Source: Serratia marcescens (GTDB lineage Bacteria; Pseudomonadota; Gammaproteobacteria; Enterobacterales; Enterobacteriaceae). Taken from it: a stretch of 64,000 nucleotides of DNA. Position 1 is the stretch's first letter, and the number at the start of each line of letters is the position of its first letter. A model generated the notes under the pieces. That model saw nothing but the letters and a program-made list of their open reading frames with translations. It was not told the DNA's origin and searched no databases. Of the stretch, positions 8,143-17,318 are shown piece after piece. The position numbers and the translations under genes are program-made. Location: NCBI RefSeq assembly GCF_029846115.1, contig NZ_JARVZZ010000001.1, forward strand, positions 3,100,001 through 3,164,000, read 5' to 3'.

Positions 8143-8997
8143 TTAACTGCCGCTCAGGGCGGTTTGGTTACGCTGTAACGGACGCAATTTACTGTACAAC
8201 AAAGCGATAACGAACAGCACGGCTTGCACAATGACGATGCAGGGCCCGGTGGCGCCGTCGATGTGGAAACTGATCAGGGTGCCGAGCACGCAAGAGAACA
8301 CCGACACCACCGTCGCCACCATCAGCATGCGATCGAAGCGGCGGCACAGCATAAAGGCGATGATGCCAGGGGCGATCAGCATGGCGATCACCAGGATCAC
8401 CCCCACGGCCTGCAGCGAGGCGACGATGGTCATCGCCAGCAGGCACAGCAGCCCGTAGTGCAGCAGCTTGACCGGCAGGCCAATCACCCGCGCATGATGC
8501 GGATCGAAGCAGTACAGCATGAAGTCTTTGCGCTTGAGCAGCACCACCGCCAGGGTGATGCTGGCGATCAGCAGGGTTTGCTTCAGCTCGCCGTCGGTAA
8601 TGCCCAGCATGTTGCCGAACAGAATGTGGCTCAGGTGCTGGTCGGTGTCGATGCGCGAGAACAGCACCAGGCCGAAGGCGAACATGCCGGAAAAGACGAT
8701 GCCCATCACCGTGTCTTCTTTTACCCGGCTGTTCTCTTTCAGGTAGCCGGTGGCTACCGCGCAAAAGATGCCGGAGAGGAACGCGCCGATCGCCAGCGGG
8801 ATGCCGACCACGAACGCCACCACGATGCCGGGCAGCACCGCGTGCGAGATGGCGTCGCCCATCAGCGACCACCCTTTGAGCACCAGATAACAGGAGAGCA
8901 CGGCACACACTACGCCGGTGACGATGGCGGCGACGATCGCCCGCTGCATGAACGGGTAGGCGAAGGGTTCGCTGAGCAGTTGGTAGAGCGTGTCCAT
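8143..8997 (-). CDS. sitD: Manganese/iron ABC transporter permease SitD (YfeD-like)
   Basis: Second membrane permease of the chelated-metal ABC importer (ABC-3 family, with SitC). The 284 residues show eight or nine hydrophobic segments, with the ABC-3 signature region LKGWSLMGDAISHAVLPGIV near residue 45. Its start overlaps the sitC stop by one base (8997), so translation is coupled. It is the last gene of sitABCD; a terminator hairpin follows. It could equally be named yfeD after Yersinia. Confidence 0.93.
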   Translation of the reverse strand: MDTLYQLLSEPFAYPFMQRAIVAAIVTGVVCAVLSCYLVLKGWSLMGDAISHAVLPGIVVAFVVGIPLAIGAFLSGIFCAVATGYLKENSRVKEDTVMGIVFSGMFAFGLVLFSRIDTDQHLSHILFGNMLGITDGELKQTLLIASITLAVVLLKRKDFMLYCFDPHHARVIGLPVKLLHYGLLCLLAMTIVASLQAVGVILVIAMLIAPGIIAFMLCRRFDRMLMVATVVSVFSCVLGTLISFHIDGATGPCIVIVQAVLFVIALLYSKLRPLQRNQTALSGS

Positions 8998-9857
8998 CAG
9001 CGGCCTCCGGTTTGTGACTGTGCTACGCGACGTTTTGCCGCCAGCAGGCCGTGTTTCGGCGCGAAGAAGAACGCCGCCAGGAACACCAGCGTTTGCAGGG
9101 TGACGATCACGCCCCCGGTGGCGCCGTCGAGGAAGAAGCTCAGGTAGGCGCCGACGCCGCTGGTCAACGCGCCGATGATGATGGCGATGATCACCAGCCG
9201 GCTGAAACGGTCGGTCAGCAGGTAGGCGGTGGCGCCCGGGGTGATCACCATGGCGATCACCAGAATGGCGCCGACGGTTTGCAGCGCGGCGACGGTGCAG
9301 GCGCTGAGCAGGGTGAAGAACAGGATCTTAAGCCGCAGCGGCGACAGGCCGATCGACACCGCGTGGCTTTCGTCGAAGAACACCGCCAGCAGGTCTTTCC
9401 ATACCAGGCACAGGATCAGCAGCGAAACGCCGATGATGATTTCCACCTGCAGCACGTCTTCGTCGGCGATGCCGAGGATATTGCCGAAGATGATCGACTG
9501 TACGTTGACCGAGGTGGGGTTGAGCGACACGATCAGCAGGCCGACGGCGAAGAAGGTGGAGAAGATAAAGCCGATGATGGCGTCTTCGCGCAGCCGGGTG
9601 ATATGGCGCACCAGCGTCATCGCCAGCGCCGCCAGCATACCGGTGAAGAAGGCACCGGCGGCGTAGGGTAGGCCGAGGGCGTAGGCGCCGGCCACGCCGG
9701 GCACCACCGAGTGCGACAGCGCATCGCCCATCAGCGACCACCCTTTCAACATCAGGTAGGCGGACAGGAACGCGCAGGCGGCGCCGACGATGGCGCTGAC
9801 CCAGATGGCCTTCACCATATAGTTGTAACTGAAAGGTTGCAGCAGAAGGTCCAGCAT
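8997..9857 (-). CDS. sitC: Manganese/iron ABC transporter permease SitC (YfeC-like)
   Basis: First permease of the importer, paralogous to SitD. The 286 residues contain the shared motif LKGWSLMGDALSHSVVPG near residue 42 and repeated hydrophobic helices. It abuts sitB with a one-base overlap at 9857 and sitD with one at 8997, a tight translationally coupled operon. In this family the two permeases form a heterodimeric channel energised by SitB and fed by SitA. Confidence 0.93.
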   Translation of the reverse strand: MLDLLLQPFSYNYMVKAIWVSAIVGAACAFLSAYLMLKGWSLMGDALSHSVVPGVAGAYALGLPYAAGAFFTGMLAALAMTLVRHITRLREDAIIGFIFSTFFAVGLLIVSLNPTSVNVQSIIFGNILGIADEDVLQVEIIIGVSLLILCLVWKDLLAVFFDESHAVSIGLSPLRLKILFFTLLSACTVAALQTVGAILVIAMVITPGATAYLLTDRFSRLVIIAIIIGALTSGVGAYLSFFLDGATGGVIVTLQTLVFLAAFFFAPKHGLLAAKRRVAQSQTGGR

Positions 9858-10747
9858 CAGGATTGTTTCTCCCTGGCCTGGCTGTTGGCCGGCGGATCGC
9901 TCTTGGTATGGCCGTAGAACACCGCCGGGCGCTCATCGTCGGTCAACACCGTAACGGTGCGCGGATCGTTGTCGTCGTGCAGATCCGGACCGGAGAGGTT
10001 AATATGGCGCAGCACGCCGCCGAATGCCTGCTCCAGGTTGCTCTGGGTGAAGGTGGTCTCGGTCGGGCCGGCGGCCAGCACTGTGCGATTGATGAGGATC
10101 ACCCGATCGCAAAACTCCGGCACGCTGCCGAGGTTGTGGGTGGAGACCAGAATCAAATGCCCCTCGTCGCGCAATGCGCGCAGCAGCTCGATAATGGCAT
10201 TCTCAGTTTTCACATCCACGCCGGTGAACGGTTCATCCAGCAGCAGCACGGTGCCCTGTTGCGCCAGCGCACGCGCCAGGAACACGCGCTTCTTCTGGCC
10301 ACCGGACAGCTCGCCGATCTGCCGGCTGCGCAGCTCGCTCAGGCCGACGCGTTCCAGCGCCTTGTCGACCCGCAACCGATCCTCGCGCGAAGGAATGCGC
10401 AGGAAATTCATCTTGCCGTAGCGGCCCATCATCACCACGTCTTCCACCAGCACCGGGAAGTTCCAATCGACGTCTTCGGTCTGTGGCACGTAGGCGATCA
10501 GGTTCTTTTTCAGCGCGTCCGCCACCGGTTTGTCGCTGAGCGACACCCGGCCGGCGGTGGGCCTGACCAGGCCCATGATGCTTTTGAACAACGTTGATTT
10601 ACCGCTGCCGTTGACGCCGACCAGCGCGCAGATCGAACCGCCGCCCAGGGTAAAGCTGGCGTTGTGAATGGCAGTGTGTCCGTTGTTGTAGGTCACGGTG
10701 ACGTCGTCCACGTTCAATTCAGGGCGGACAAACGGTTCATGGGTCAT
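9857..10747 (-). CDS. sitB: Manganese/iron ABC transporter ATPase SitB (YfeB-like)
   Basis: ATP-hydrolysing subunit that drives Mn/Fe import on the cytoplasmic face. Walker A (GVNGSGKST), the ABC signature (LSGGQKKRV) and Walker B ([12 protein letters not shown]) are all complete. At 296 residues it carries a C-terminal extension with little similarity to core ATPases, which is common in YfeB-type proteins. The start codon overlaps the sitA stop as ATGA (10744-10747). Confidence 0.94.
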   Translation of the reverse strand: MTHEPFVRPELNVDDVTVTYNNGHTAIHNASFTLGGGSICALVGVNGSGKSTLFKSIMGLVRPTAGRVSLSDKPVADALKKNLIAYVPQTEDVDWNFPVLVEDVVMMGRYGKMNFLRIPSREDRLRVDKALERVGLSELRSRQIGELSGGQKKRVFLARALAQQGTVLLLDEPFTGVDVKTENAIIELLRALRDEGHLILVSTHNLGSVPEFCDRVILINRTVLAAGPTETTFTQSNLEQAFGGVLRHINLSGPDLHDDNDPRTVTVLTDDERPAVFYGHTKSDPPANSQAREKQS

Positions 10748-11688
10748 TGATCGAATCCTTTGGCGATGGTTTGCACGGTGGTGTTAAGCAGGTCGATATA
10801 GGTCGGCACCGGGCCGTCGCGGGTGGACAGCGAATCCACGTACAGCACGCCGCCGTATTTGGCGCCGGTTTCTTTCGCCACCTGCTTGGCCGGCTTGTCG
10901 GAAATGGTGCTCTCGCTGAACACCACCGGAATATGGTGGGCGCGCACCGCGTCGATCACCCGGCGCACCTGCTGCGGCGAACCTTGCTCATCGGCGTTGA
11001 TCGGCCACAGATAAACCTCTTTCAGCTGATAGTCCTGCGCCAGGTAGCTGAAGGCGCCTTCGCTGGTCACCAGCCAACGCTGTGCGGCCGGAATGCGCGC
11101 CAGGCGTTCGCGCAGCGGGGCGTCCAGCGCGCCGATTTTCTCTGCGTAGGCTTTGGCGTTGCGGTTATAAGTTTCCGCATGGGCCGGATCGTGCTCCACC
11201 AGCGCTTTGCGAATGTTCTCGATGTACACCAGCGCGTTGCTTGGCGACATCCAGGCATGCGGGTTCGGGTTGCCGTTATACGGCCCTTCGCGGATCGGCA
11301 GCGGGGTGATGCCTTCGGTCACGACCGCCGCCGGCACCTGTTTGATGTTCTCGAAGAAGCGCTGGAACCAACGTTCCAGGTTCATGCCGTTCCACAGGAT
11401 CAGGTCGGCGTGCTGCGCTTTGACGATGTCGCGCGGAGTCGGTTGATAGTCGTGGATCTCGGCGCCCGGCTTGGTGATGGATTCCACCACGGCGGCATCA
11501 CCCGCCACGTTCTGGGCAATGTCCTGAATGATGGTAAAGGTCGTCACCACGCGCAGCTTTTTTTCCGCCAGCGCGTTTTGGCTGACCAAGGCGGCGCCGA
11601 GCAGCAGGCAGGCGAGCGTGAAAGGGCGTAACAGTGCGGCAGCGCGGGAAGGACGACTGCGGCGAAAAGCACAACTTATCAATGGCAT
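10744..11688 (-). CDS. sitA: Periplasmic metal-binding protein SitA (YfeA-like)
   Basis: Cluster A-I solute-binding lipoprotein-type or periplasmic protein that captures Mn2+/Fe2+ for SitBCD. The N-terminus is a basic region followed by a hydrophobic segment ending near [12 protein letters not shown], giving a signal peptide of about 41 residues, somewhat long. Metal-ligand motifs visible are [21 protein letters not shown], the Glu of [10 protein letters not shown] and an Asp near [11 protein letters not shown] 11688 has AGGAGA at the right distance. A Fur-like box lies 22 bases upstream. This gene heads sitABCD; Fur and often MntR control such operons. Confidence 0.93.
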   Translation of the reverse strand: MPLISCAFRRSRPSRAAALLRPFTLACLLLGAALVSQNALAEKKLRVVTTFTIIQDIAQNVAGDAAVVESITKPGAEIHDYQPTPRDIVKAQHADLILWNGMNLERWFQRFFENIKQVPAAVVTEGITPLPIREGPYNGNPNPHAWMSPSNALVYIENIRKALVEHDPAHAETYNRNAKAYAEKIGALDAPLRERLARIPAAQRWLVTSEGAFSYLAQDYQLKEVYLWPINADEQGSPQQVRRVIDAVRAHHIPVVFSESTISDKPAKQVAKETGAKYGGVLYVDSLSTRDGPVPTYIDLLNTTVQTIAKGFDQ

Positions 11689-11710
11689 GATGACGTCTCC
11701 TGGTTCAAAT

Positions 11711-11729
11711 GAAAATGATTATCAATATC
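11711..11729 (-). promoter_or_regulatory. Fur box upstream of sitABCD
   Basis: The minus strand reads GATATTGATAATCATTTTC, matching the Fur consensus GATAATGATAATCATTATC at 17 of 19 positions. It sits just upstream of the sitA start. Confidence 0.85.
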
Positions 11730-11819
11730 AATTGAAGCGAAGTCAAGCGTCACTTGCCCACCGCCGGCGGGGTATTTCTCCAACTGAAAAAATAATACCG
11801 TCCGGGGAGTTATAGCATT

Positions 11820-12119
11820 TTATGTATCAGTATGTAACCGCTGAAGGTAGTCCTCACAGGCGCATATCGTCACCTCCGGCTGTTTTCCCAATGCCAACTG
11901 CCCGAATCCCTGCGCCAGATGCTGTACATCCTCTTGATCCAGAACGGTTATGAACGCAAAACTGTTGCTGCCGAGCTCATGGTGAACGCCATTTTCGTCT
12001 GTCACCGACGTGACAAAACCTTCGCGCGTCAATTGCCCGGTCAGCTTCGCCAGGTCGGTTAATCCTTCTTCCTGATAGCGAAAAGTCACCACAAAGCAGT
12101 TTGTTGCAGATTGACTCAT
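11820..12119 (-). CDS. GhoS-like antitoxin endoribonuclease, no GhoT partner adjacent
   Basis: The 99-residue protein resembles E. coli GhoS, the type V antitoxin that cleaves ghoT mRNA. Shared features are the N-terminal FVVTFRY strand, the central TDENGVHHELGSNSFAFIT (GhoS has DEYG...NSFAITT) and a C-terminal CEDYLQRL (GhoS: VDDYFRQF). A clear GAGGTG ribosome site precedes ATG 12119. In E. coli ghoT, a tiny membrane toxin gene, lies next to ghoS; here only 131 bases separate this stop from sitA and they contain no membrane ORF, so the antitoxin-like gene stands alone. It diverges from emtA. The family assignment comes from recalled similarity, not a search. Confidence 0.65.
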   Translation of the reverse strand: MSQSATNCFVVTFRYQEEGLTDLAKLTGQLTREGFVTSVTDENGVHHELGSNSFAFITVLDQEDVQHLAQGFGQLALGKQPEVTICACEDYLQRLHTDT

Positions 12120-12228
12120 AAATCACCTCTTGGTATATGGATACCTTGAGATTAGCCCAAAAAATTACTGCAGGTGTCCTTACAAGTTGTATATGCTACG
12201 CAACTCATTGAAAGGAGTGAGGGATTCT

Positions 12229-12894
12229 GTGAAAACAAAAATAGGTTGCCTTACGGCAATTTTGCTTTTGTCGGGGTGCGCCAAAGACCCGCAAACGGCA
12301 AGCAATATTTCAGGCAGTGGCACAACGCGCGGCGGTTGGTTAAAACCCCCTCCGCAGGCACCGGTAAACCGCACAGGCACCCCGGTTGCTTATAACGATT
12401 ACATTCGTCAGGCCGCCAGCAACTACGGCGTTGACGAAACGCTGATTAAAGCGATTATTCAGGTGGAGTCCGGGTTTAACCCGAACGTGGTCAGCACCTC
12501 GAACGCAGTGGGATTGATGCAGCTTAAGGCTTCTACCGCCGGCCGCGACGCCTATCGCATGAAAGGACGAAACGGGCAACCCAGCTCGCGTGAGCTGAAG
12601 GATCCGGCGGTCAATATTGATCTGGGAACGGCCTATATCAATATTCTTCAAAGCCAGCAGCTAGCCGGGATCAACAACCCACAGACCCTGCGTTACGCCA
12701 CCATCGTTTCGTACGTGAACGGGGCGGGCGCCATGTTGCGCACCTTCTCCTCGGACAAGCGCGTGGCGGTGAATCGCATCAATCAGATGAGCCCGGACGA
12801 GTTTTATCAGCACATCCAGAAAAAGCACCCGGCGCCGCAGGCGCCGCGCTATTTGTGGAAGGTGACCACCGCCTACCAGGCGATGTCGCAGTAA
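12229..12894 (+). CDS. emtA: Endo-type membrane-bound lytic transglycosylase A (EmtA/MltE), lipoprotein
   Basis: Outer-membrane lipoprotein that cleaves glycan strands of murein. GTG 12229 with GAGGG five bases upstream gives a lipoprotein signal with the lipobox LLSGC (Cys17); the in-frame ATG at 12193 would put a charged 12-residue leader in front of it. The SLT fold is visible: IIQVESGFNPN with the catalytic Glu, NAVGLMQLKAS, and VSYVNGAGAMLRTF. The C-terminal stretch HPAPQAPRYLWK closely resembles E. coli EmtA. Length is 221 residues against 203 in E. coli; the extra part is a Thr/Pro-rich linker after the lipid anchor. Confidence 0.9.
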   Translation: MKTKIGCLTAILLLSGCAKDPQTASNISGSGTTRGGWLKPPPQAPVNRTGTPVAYNDYIRQAASNYGVDETLIKAIIQVESGFNPNVVSTSNAVGLMQLKASTAGRDAYRMKGRNGQPSSRELKDPAVNIDLGTAYINILQSQQLAGINNPQTLRYATIVSYVNGAGAMLRTFSSDKRVAVNRINQMSPDEFYQHIQKKHPAPQAPRYLWKVTTAYQAMSQ

Positions 12895-12909
12895 CCCTCT
12901 TCCTTGTCG

Positions 12910-12940
12910 AATCGGCCGCTGAACGCGGCCGATTTTGTTT
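12910..12940 (+). terminator. Terminator after emtA
   Basis: AATCGGCCGC-TGAAC-GCGGCCGATT forms a strong stem followed by TTGTTT. Confidence 0.8.
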
Positions 12941-13060
12941 CCGGCGCCGTTCCAGTGCGCGACCTACTTCTCATTTTTCGTTATTTCCTCACCGCTTATC
13001 GGAAAAACCGCACGAAAAGTTAAATTTACGTTAGCGGATAAATCTTTACGTTCATTCAAT

Positions 13061-13077
13061 AAGTTACCGGTAACATT
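13061..13077. promoter_or_regulatory. GntR-like gluconate operator upstream of gluconate dehydrogenase genes
   Basis: AAGTTACCGGTAACATT contains the 12-bp perfect palindrome GTTACCGGTAAC and matches the enterobacterial GntR-type operator core (ATGTTACC-GGTAACAT, one base off on one arm). It lies about 125 bp upstream of the first gluconate dehydrogenase gene, in the about 307-bp gene-free stretch between emtA and that gene (12895-13201), which otherwise holds only the emtA terminator and a short inverted repeat at 13081-13092. No firm -10/-35 pair was found. Confidence 0.65.
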
Positions 13078-13201
13078 TTTGCGTTTGAACGCATTGTGAC
13101 CTTCAATAAATATACAAATAAGTAACAAATTATTTTAAAAACCCGTATCGATCGCAAGGTTGCGGTTAAATAGTTGTGACTATCTTTGGATGGAATGTGA
13201 C

Positions 13202-13927
13202 ATGTCGAATCATAAAACCAACAATTCGCGGCGCGATTTCTTGTTGAAATCGATGACCTTAATTCCTGCGGCGGTAATTGGTGGCAGCGGCGTTGGCGCG
13301 CTGACGGCACCGACACCGGCGGTCGCGGCCTCGAACACCTCAACGCAGAACGATTATCAACCGACCTTTTTCACCCCGGAAGAGTGGGCCTTCATCAAGG
13401 CCGCTGTCGCGCGCCTGATCCCGGCCGACGAACGCGGCCCCGGCGCACTGGAAGCCGGCGTGCCGGAGTTTATCGATCGTCAGATGAATACCCCGTACGC
13501 CACCGGCTCCATCTGGTACATGCAGGGGCCGTTCAACCCCGATGTGCCGAAAGAGATGGGCTATCAGTTGCCGCTGGTGCCCAAGCAAATCTACAACCTC
13601 GGCATCAGTGACGCCGATGCCTACAGCAAGAAAACCGCCGGCAAGCCCTTCGCCGAACTGGATGGCGCGCAGCAAGACGCCATGCTGCAAAAGTTCGAGT
13701 CCGGCGAGGCGGAGTTCCAGCAGCTGCCGTCGAAACTGTTCTTCTCCTATCTGCTGCAAAACACCCGCGAAGGTTTCTTCAGTGATCCTATCCATGGCGG
13801 CAACAAAGACATGGTGGGCTGGAAGCTGATTAATTTTCCGGGCGCGCGCGCCGATTTTATGGACTGGGTTGAGCGAGGGGAGCGTTATCCCTTCCCGCCG
13901 GTCTCGATTCGTGGGGAGAGGGGCTAA
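13202..13927 (+). CDS. Gluconate 2-dehydrogenase small (gamma) subunit, Tat-exported
   Basis: Small subunit of the three-part membrane-bound gluconate 2-dehydrogenase (GADH gamma family); it chaperones and exports the flavoprotein, which has no signal of its own. ATG 13202 gives an N-terminus with the twin-arginine motif SRRDFLLKS and a hydrophobic stretch ending near TPAVAAS. The body has the family pattern [21 protein letters not shown] and, near the C-terminus, [19 protein letters not shown]. The 241 residues are typical. The next gene begins 2 bases after the stop. The substrate could be 2-ketogluconate in some homologues; the GntR-like site favours gluconate. Confidence 0.88.
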   Translation: MSNHKTNNSRRDFLLKSMTLIPAAVIGGSGVGALTAPTPAVAASNTSTQNDYQPTFFTPEEWAFIKAAVARLIPADERGPGALEAGVPEFIDRQMNTPYATGSIWYMQGPFNPDVPKEMGYQLPLVPKQIYNLGISDADAYSKKTAGKPFAELDGAQQDAMLQKFESGEAEFQQLPSKLFFSYLLQNTREGFFSDPIHGGNKDMVGWKLINFPGARADFMDWVERGERYPFPPVSIRGERG

Positions 13928-13929
13928 CC

Positions 13930-15711
13930 ATGGCAACGGTAATGAAAAAAGTAGACGCGGTGATCGTCGGCTTCGGCTGGGTGGGCGCGATCATGGCCAA
14001 AGAGCTGACCGAGGCCGGCCTTAACGTGGTGGCGCTGGAGCGTGGCCCGATGCGCGACACCTATCCGGACGGGTCTTATCCGCAGGTGATCGACGAGCTG
14101 ACTTATAACATCCGCCGCAAGCTGTTCCAGGATCTGTCGAAAAGCACCGTCACCATTCGGCATAACAGCAGCCAGACCGCGGTGCCTTACCGCCAGCTGG
14201 CGGCGTTCCTGCCGGGCACCGGCGTCGGCGGCGCCGGCCTGCACTGGTCGGGCGTGCATTTCCGCGTCGATCCGATCGAACTGCGCATGCGCAGCCACTA
14301 TGAAGAGCGCTACGGCAAAAACTTCATTCCGAAGGACATGACCATCCAGGACTTCGGCGTGACCTACGACGAGCTGGAACCGTTCTTCGACAAAGCGGAG
14401 AAAGTGTTCGGCACCTCCGGCACCGCCTGGACCATCAAAGGGCAGAAAGTGGCGCAGAAGGGCGGCAACCGCTTTGCGGCGGATCGCTCCAGCGACTTCC
14501 CGCTGCCGGCGCAGAAAAATACCTACTCCGCCCAGTTGTTCGAGAAAGCGGCGCTGGAGGTGGGTTATCACCCTTACAACCTGCCGTCCGCCAACACCTC
14601 GGACTCTTACACCAACCCGTACGGCGCGCAGATGGGCCCGTGCAACTTCTGCGGTTTCTGCAGCGGCTACGCCTGCTACATGTATTCCAAAGCTTCGCCG
14701 AACGTCAACATCTTGCCGGCGCTGCGCATGGAGAAACGCTTCGAGCTGCGCACCAACGCCAACGTGCTGAAGGTCAATCTGACCGACGACAAGTCCCGTG
14801 CTACCGGCGTGAACTACGTCGATGCGCAGGGCCGCGAGATTGAACAGCCGGCCGATCTGGTGATCCTGGGCGCGTTCCAGTTCCACAACGTGCACCTGAT
14901 GCTGCTGTCCGGCATCGGCAAGCCTTACGATCCGGTGACCGGCGAAGGCGTGGTCGGGCGCAACTTCGCCTACCAGAACATGACCACCATCAAGGCGTTC
15001 TTCGATAAAGACGTGTTCACCAACCCGTTCATCGGCGCCGGCGGCAACGGCGTGGGCGTAGACGACTTCAACGCCGATAACTTCGACCACGCCAAAGAAG
15101 GCTTCGTCGGCGGTTCGCCGTTCTGGGTCAACCAGGCGGGCACCAAGCCGATCTCCGGCCTGCCGACGCCTCCGGGCACCCCGGCCTGGGGCAGCAAGTG
15201 GAAAGCGGCGGTGGCGGATGCCTACACCCACCACGTTTCGATGGACGCTCACGGCGCGCACCAGTCGTACCGCAACAACTATCTGGATCTCGATCCCAAC
15301 TACAAGAACGTCTTTGGCCAGCCGCTGCTGCGCATGACGTTCGACTGGCAGGAAAACGACATCAAGATGGCGCAGTTCATGTACGACAAGATGGCGCCGA
15401 TCGCCAAGGCGATGAACCCGAAACTGATCGCCGGCAGCCCGAAAAACGCCAACAGCCACTTCGACACCACCAGTTACCAGACCACCCACATGAACGGCGG
15501 CGCGGTAATGGGGGAAGATCCGAAGACCAGCGCGGTCAACCGCTATCTGCAGAGCTGGGACGTGCACAACGTGTTCTCGATCGGTGCATCGGCCTTCCCG
15601 CAGGGGCTGGGCTACAACCCGACCGGCACCGTGGCGGCATTGGCTTATTGGTCTGCCCGCGCTATTCGCGAGCAGTATCTGAAAAACCCAGGCCCATTGG
15701 TGCAGGCATAA
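13930..15711 (+). CDS. Gluconate 2-dehydrogenase flavoprotein subunit (GMC oxidoreductase)
   Basis: FAD-dependent catalytic subunit that oxidises gluconate to 2-ketogluconate in the periplasm and passes electrons to the cytochrome c subunit. The Rossmann motif VIVGFGWVGA is at residues 12-21, and GMC features include PGTGVGGAGLHWSG and a C-terminal NPTGTVAALAYW. A cysteine cluster CNFCGFCSGYAC (Cys238, 241, 244, 249) is present, of the kind proposed to hold an iron-sulfur centre in related fructose and gluconate dehydrogenases. No signal peptide is seen, consistent with hitch-hiker Tat export with the gamma subunit. The 593 residues are typical. Confidence 0.92.
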   Translation: MATVMKKVDAVIVGFGWVGAIMAKELTEAGLNVVALERGPMRDTYPDGSYPQVIDELTYNIRRKLFQDLSKSTVTIRHNSSQTAVPYRQLAAFLPGTGVGGAGLHWSGVHFRVDPIELRMRSHYEERYGKNFIPKDMTIQDFGVTYDELEPFFDKAEKVFGTSGTAWTIKGQKVAQKGGNRFAADRSSDFPLPAQKNTYSAQLFEKAALEVGYHPYNLPSANTSDSYTNPYGAQMGPCNFCGFCSGYACYMYSKASPNVNILPALRMEKRFELRTNANVLKVNLTDDKSRATGVNYVDAQGREIEQPADLVILGAFQFHNVHLMLLSGIGKPYDPVTGEGVVGRNFAYQNMTTIKAFFDKDVFTNPFIGAGGNGVGVDDFNADNFDHAKEGFVGGSPFWVNQAGTKPISGLPTPPGTPAWGSKWKAAVADAYTHHVSMDAHGAHQSYRNNYLDLDPNYKNVFGQPLLRMTFDWQENDIKMAQFMYDKMAPIAKAMNPKLIAGSPKNANSHFDTTSYQTTHMNGGAVMGEDPKTSAVNRYLQSWDVHNVFSIGASAFPQGLGYNPTGTVAALAYWSARAIREQYLKNPGPLVQA

Positions 15712-15723
15712 GGACGGCGAACG

Positions 15724-17061
15724 ATGAAAGCATTTGTACCGGCACTGGTTCTCAGTGCAGTGAGTTTTTCCGTTTGGGCGCAGGACGCCACCGTCAGCAG
15801 CGAGCTTATCAAGCGCGGTGAATACTTGGCGCGCGCCGGCGACTGCGTGGCCTGCCACACCGACGGCAAGAGCGGTAAAACCTTCGCCGGCGGTCTGGCG
15901 ATGGAGACGCCGATCGGCACCATCTACTCCACCAACATCACGCCGGACAAGAAAACCGGCATCGGCGATTACAGCTTCGAGGATTTCGACAACGCGGTGC
16001 GTAAGGGCGTAGCCAAAAACGGCAGTACCCTGTACCCGGCGATGCCGTATCCGTCGTTCGCGCTGGTGAAAGAAGACGACATGCGCGCCATGTATGCCTA
16101 TTTCATGCACGGCGTGCAGCCGGTGGAGCAGGCCAACAAGGATTCCGATATCCCGTGGCCGCTGTCGATGCGCTGGCCGCTGAGCATCTGGCGCGGCATG
16201 TTCGCACCGTCGCCGGCGGACTTCGTGGCTGACGCCAAGGCCGATCCGGTGATTGAGCGCGGCCGTTATCTGGTGGAAGGCCTGGGCCACTGCGGCGCTT
16301 GCCATACCCCGCGCAGCATCACCATGCAGGAAAAAGCGCTGAGCAACAGCGAAAGCGACGACTATCTGTCCGGCAGCAACGCGCCGATCGACGGCTGGGT
16401 GGCTTCCAGCCTGCGCAGCGACCGCAAGGATGGCCTGGGCAGCTGGAGCGAAGCCGAGCTGACCGAGTTCCTGAAAACCGGCCGTAACGATAAGGCGATC
16501 GTGTTTGGCGGCATGAGCGACGTGGTGGAGCATAGCCTGCAATACCTGAGCGACGACGATCTGACCGCCATCGCACGCTACCTGAAATCGCTGCCGCCGA
16601 AAGACGGCAAGCAGCAGGCGGCTCCGGTCGAAGACAGCGTGGCCAAAGATCTGTGGCGCGGCAATGACAGCAAGCCCGGCGCGGCGCTGTATGTCGATAA
16701 CTGCGCGGCCTGCCACCGCACCGACGGCGTGGGCTACAAGCGCGCCTTCCCGTCGCTGAAGGGCAACCCGGTGGTGCAGACCGAGGACGCGACCTCGCTG
16801 ATCCACATCGTGCTGACCGGCAACACTACGCCGGCGGTGCAGGGGGCGGTGTCCAACATCACCATGCCGCCGTTTGGCTGGCGTCTGAACGATCAGCAGG
16901 TGGCGGACGTGGTGAACTTCATCCGCACCAGCTGGGGCAACAGCGCCAAAGCGGTGAGCGCCTCCGACGTGGCCGACGTGCGTAAAGACCGCTCGATGAT
17001 CCGCGACGAGAAGGAGATGGGCAGCGCCGAGGTGCCGGATCATCCGGACGCGAAGAAGTAA
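15724..17061 (+). CDS. Gluconate 2-dehydrogenase cytochrome c subunit (tri-haem)
   Basis: Membrane-anchored triple-haem cytochrome c that carries electrons from the flavoprotein to ubiquinone. There are three CXXCH haem sites: CVACH at residue 41, CGACH at about 190 and CAACH at about 327. A Sec signal peptide ends near VWAQDA (residue 20). The family normally has a C-terminal amphipathic membrane anchor; here the end is charged and hydrophilic (EVPDHPDAKK). AAGGA precedes ATG 15724, 12 bases after the flavoprotein stop. A terminator follows directly, so this is the last gene of the operon. Confidence 0.92.
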   Translation: MKAFVPALVLSAVSFSVWAQDATVSSELIKRGEYLARAGDCVACHTDGKSGKTFAGGLAMETPIGTIYSTNITPDKKTGIGDYSFEDFDNAVRKGVAKNGSTLYPAMPYPSFALVKEDDMRAMYAYFMHGVQPVEQANKDSDIPWPLSMRWPLSIWRGMFAPSPADFVADAKADPVIERGRYLVEGLGHCGACHTPRSITMQEKALSNSESDDYLSGSNAPIDGWVASSLRSDRKDGLGSWSEAELTEFLKTGRNDKAIVFGGMSDVVEHSLQYLSDDDLTAIARYLKSLPPKDGKQQAAPVEDSVAKDLWRGNDSKPGAALYVDNCAACHRTDGVGYKRAFPSLKGNPVVQTEDATSLIHIVLTGNTTPAVQGAVSNITMPPFGWRLNDQQVADVVNFIRTSWGNSAKAVSASDVADVRKDRSMIRDEKEMGSAEVPDHPDAKK

Positions 17062-17067
17062 ACCGCT

Positions 17068-17097
17068 TAAGGGCTCCGCAAGGGGCCCTTAGTTTTT
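17068..17097 (+). terminator. Terminator of the gluconate dehydrogenase operon
   Basis: TAAGGGCTCC-GCAA-GGGGCCCTTA, a 10-bp stem with one G-U pair, followed by GTTTTT. Confidence 0.85.
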
Positions 17098-17318
17098 CCT
17101 GCCTGTGCCGGTTTTTTCAGCATTTCCTGTTCGCAAATCGTCCGTTCGGCCGATAAAACATAGACCCGCAGGGTATTTTTCATTATCCTTTGCCGTCCTT
17201 CCATCAGGCGTAAGTATGAAATATCGCTTTAATTCACTGATTACTATTAAAAAGTTCGCGGAGAAGGATATCCCGTTAGGCGCAATCGTTGGCGCCGCAG
17301 ATTAAGGTAGACTGTCTC

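Noticed and set aside
13924..17043. A 1039-codon open frame on the minus strand opposite the gluconate dehydrogenase genes
   Set aside because: It mirrors three well-supported genes of the other strand and its product is His/Arg/Val-rich with no domain; high GC and codon bias produce such antisense frames.
17216..17305. A 29-codon frame just upstream of the HAAAP transporter, possibly a leader peptide
   Set aside because: The ribosome site is weak, no codon run suggests attenuation, and no terminator/antiterminator pair was found behind it.
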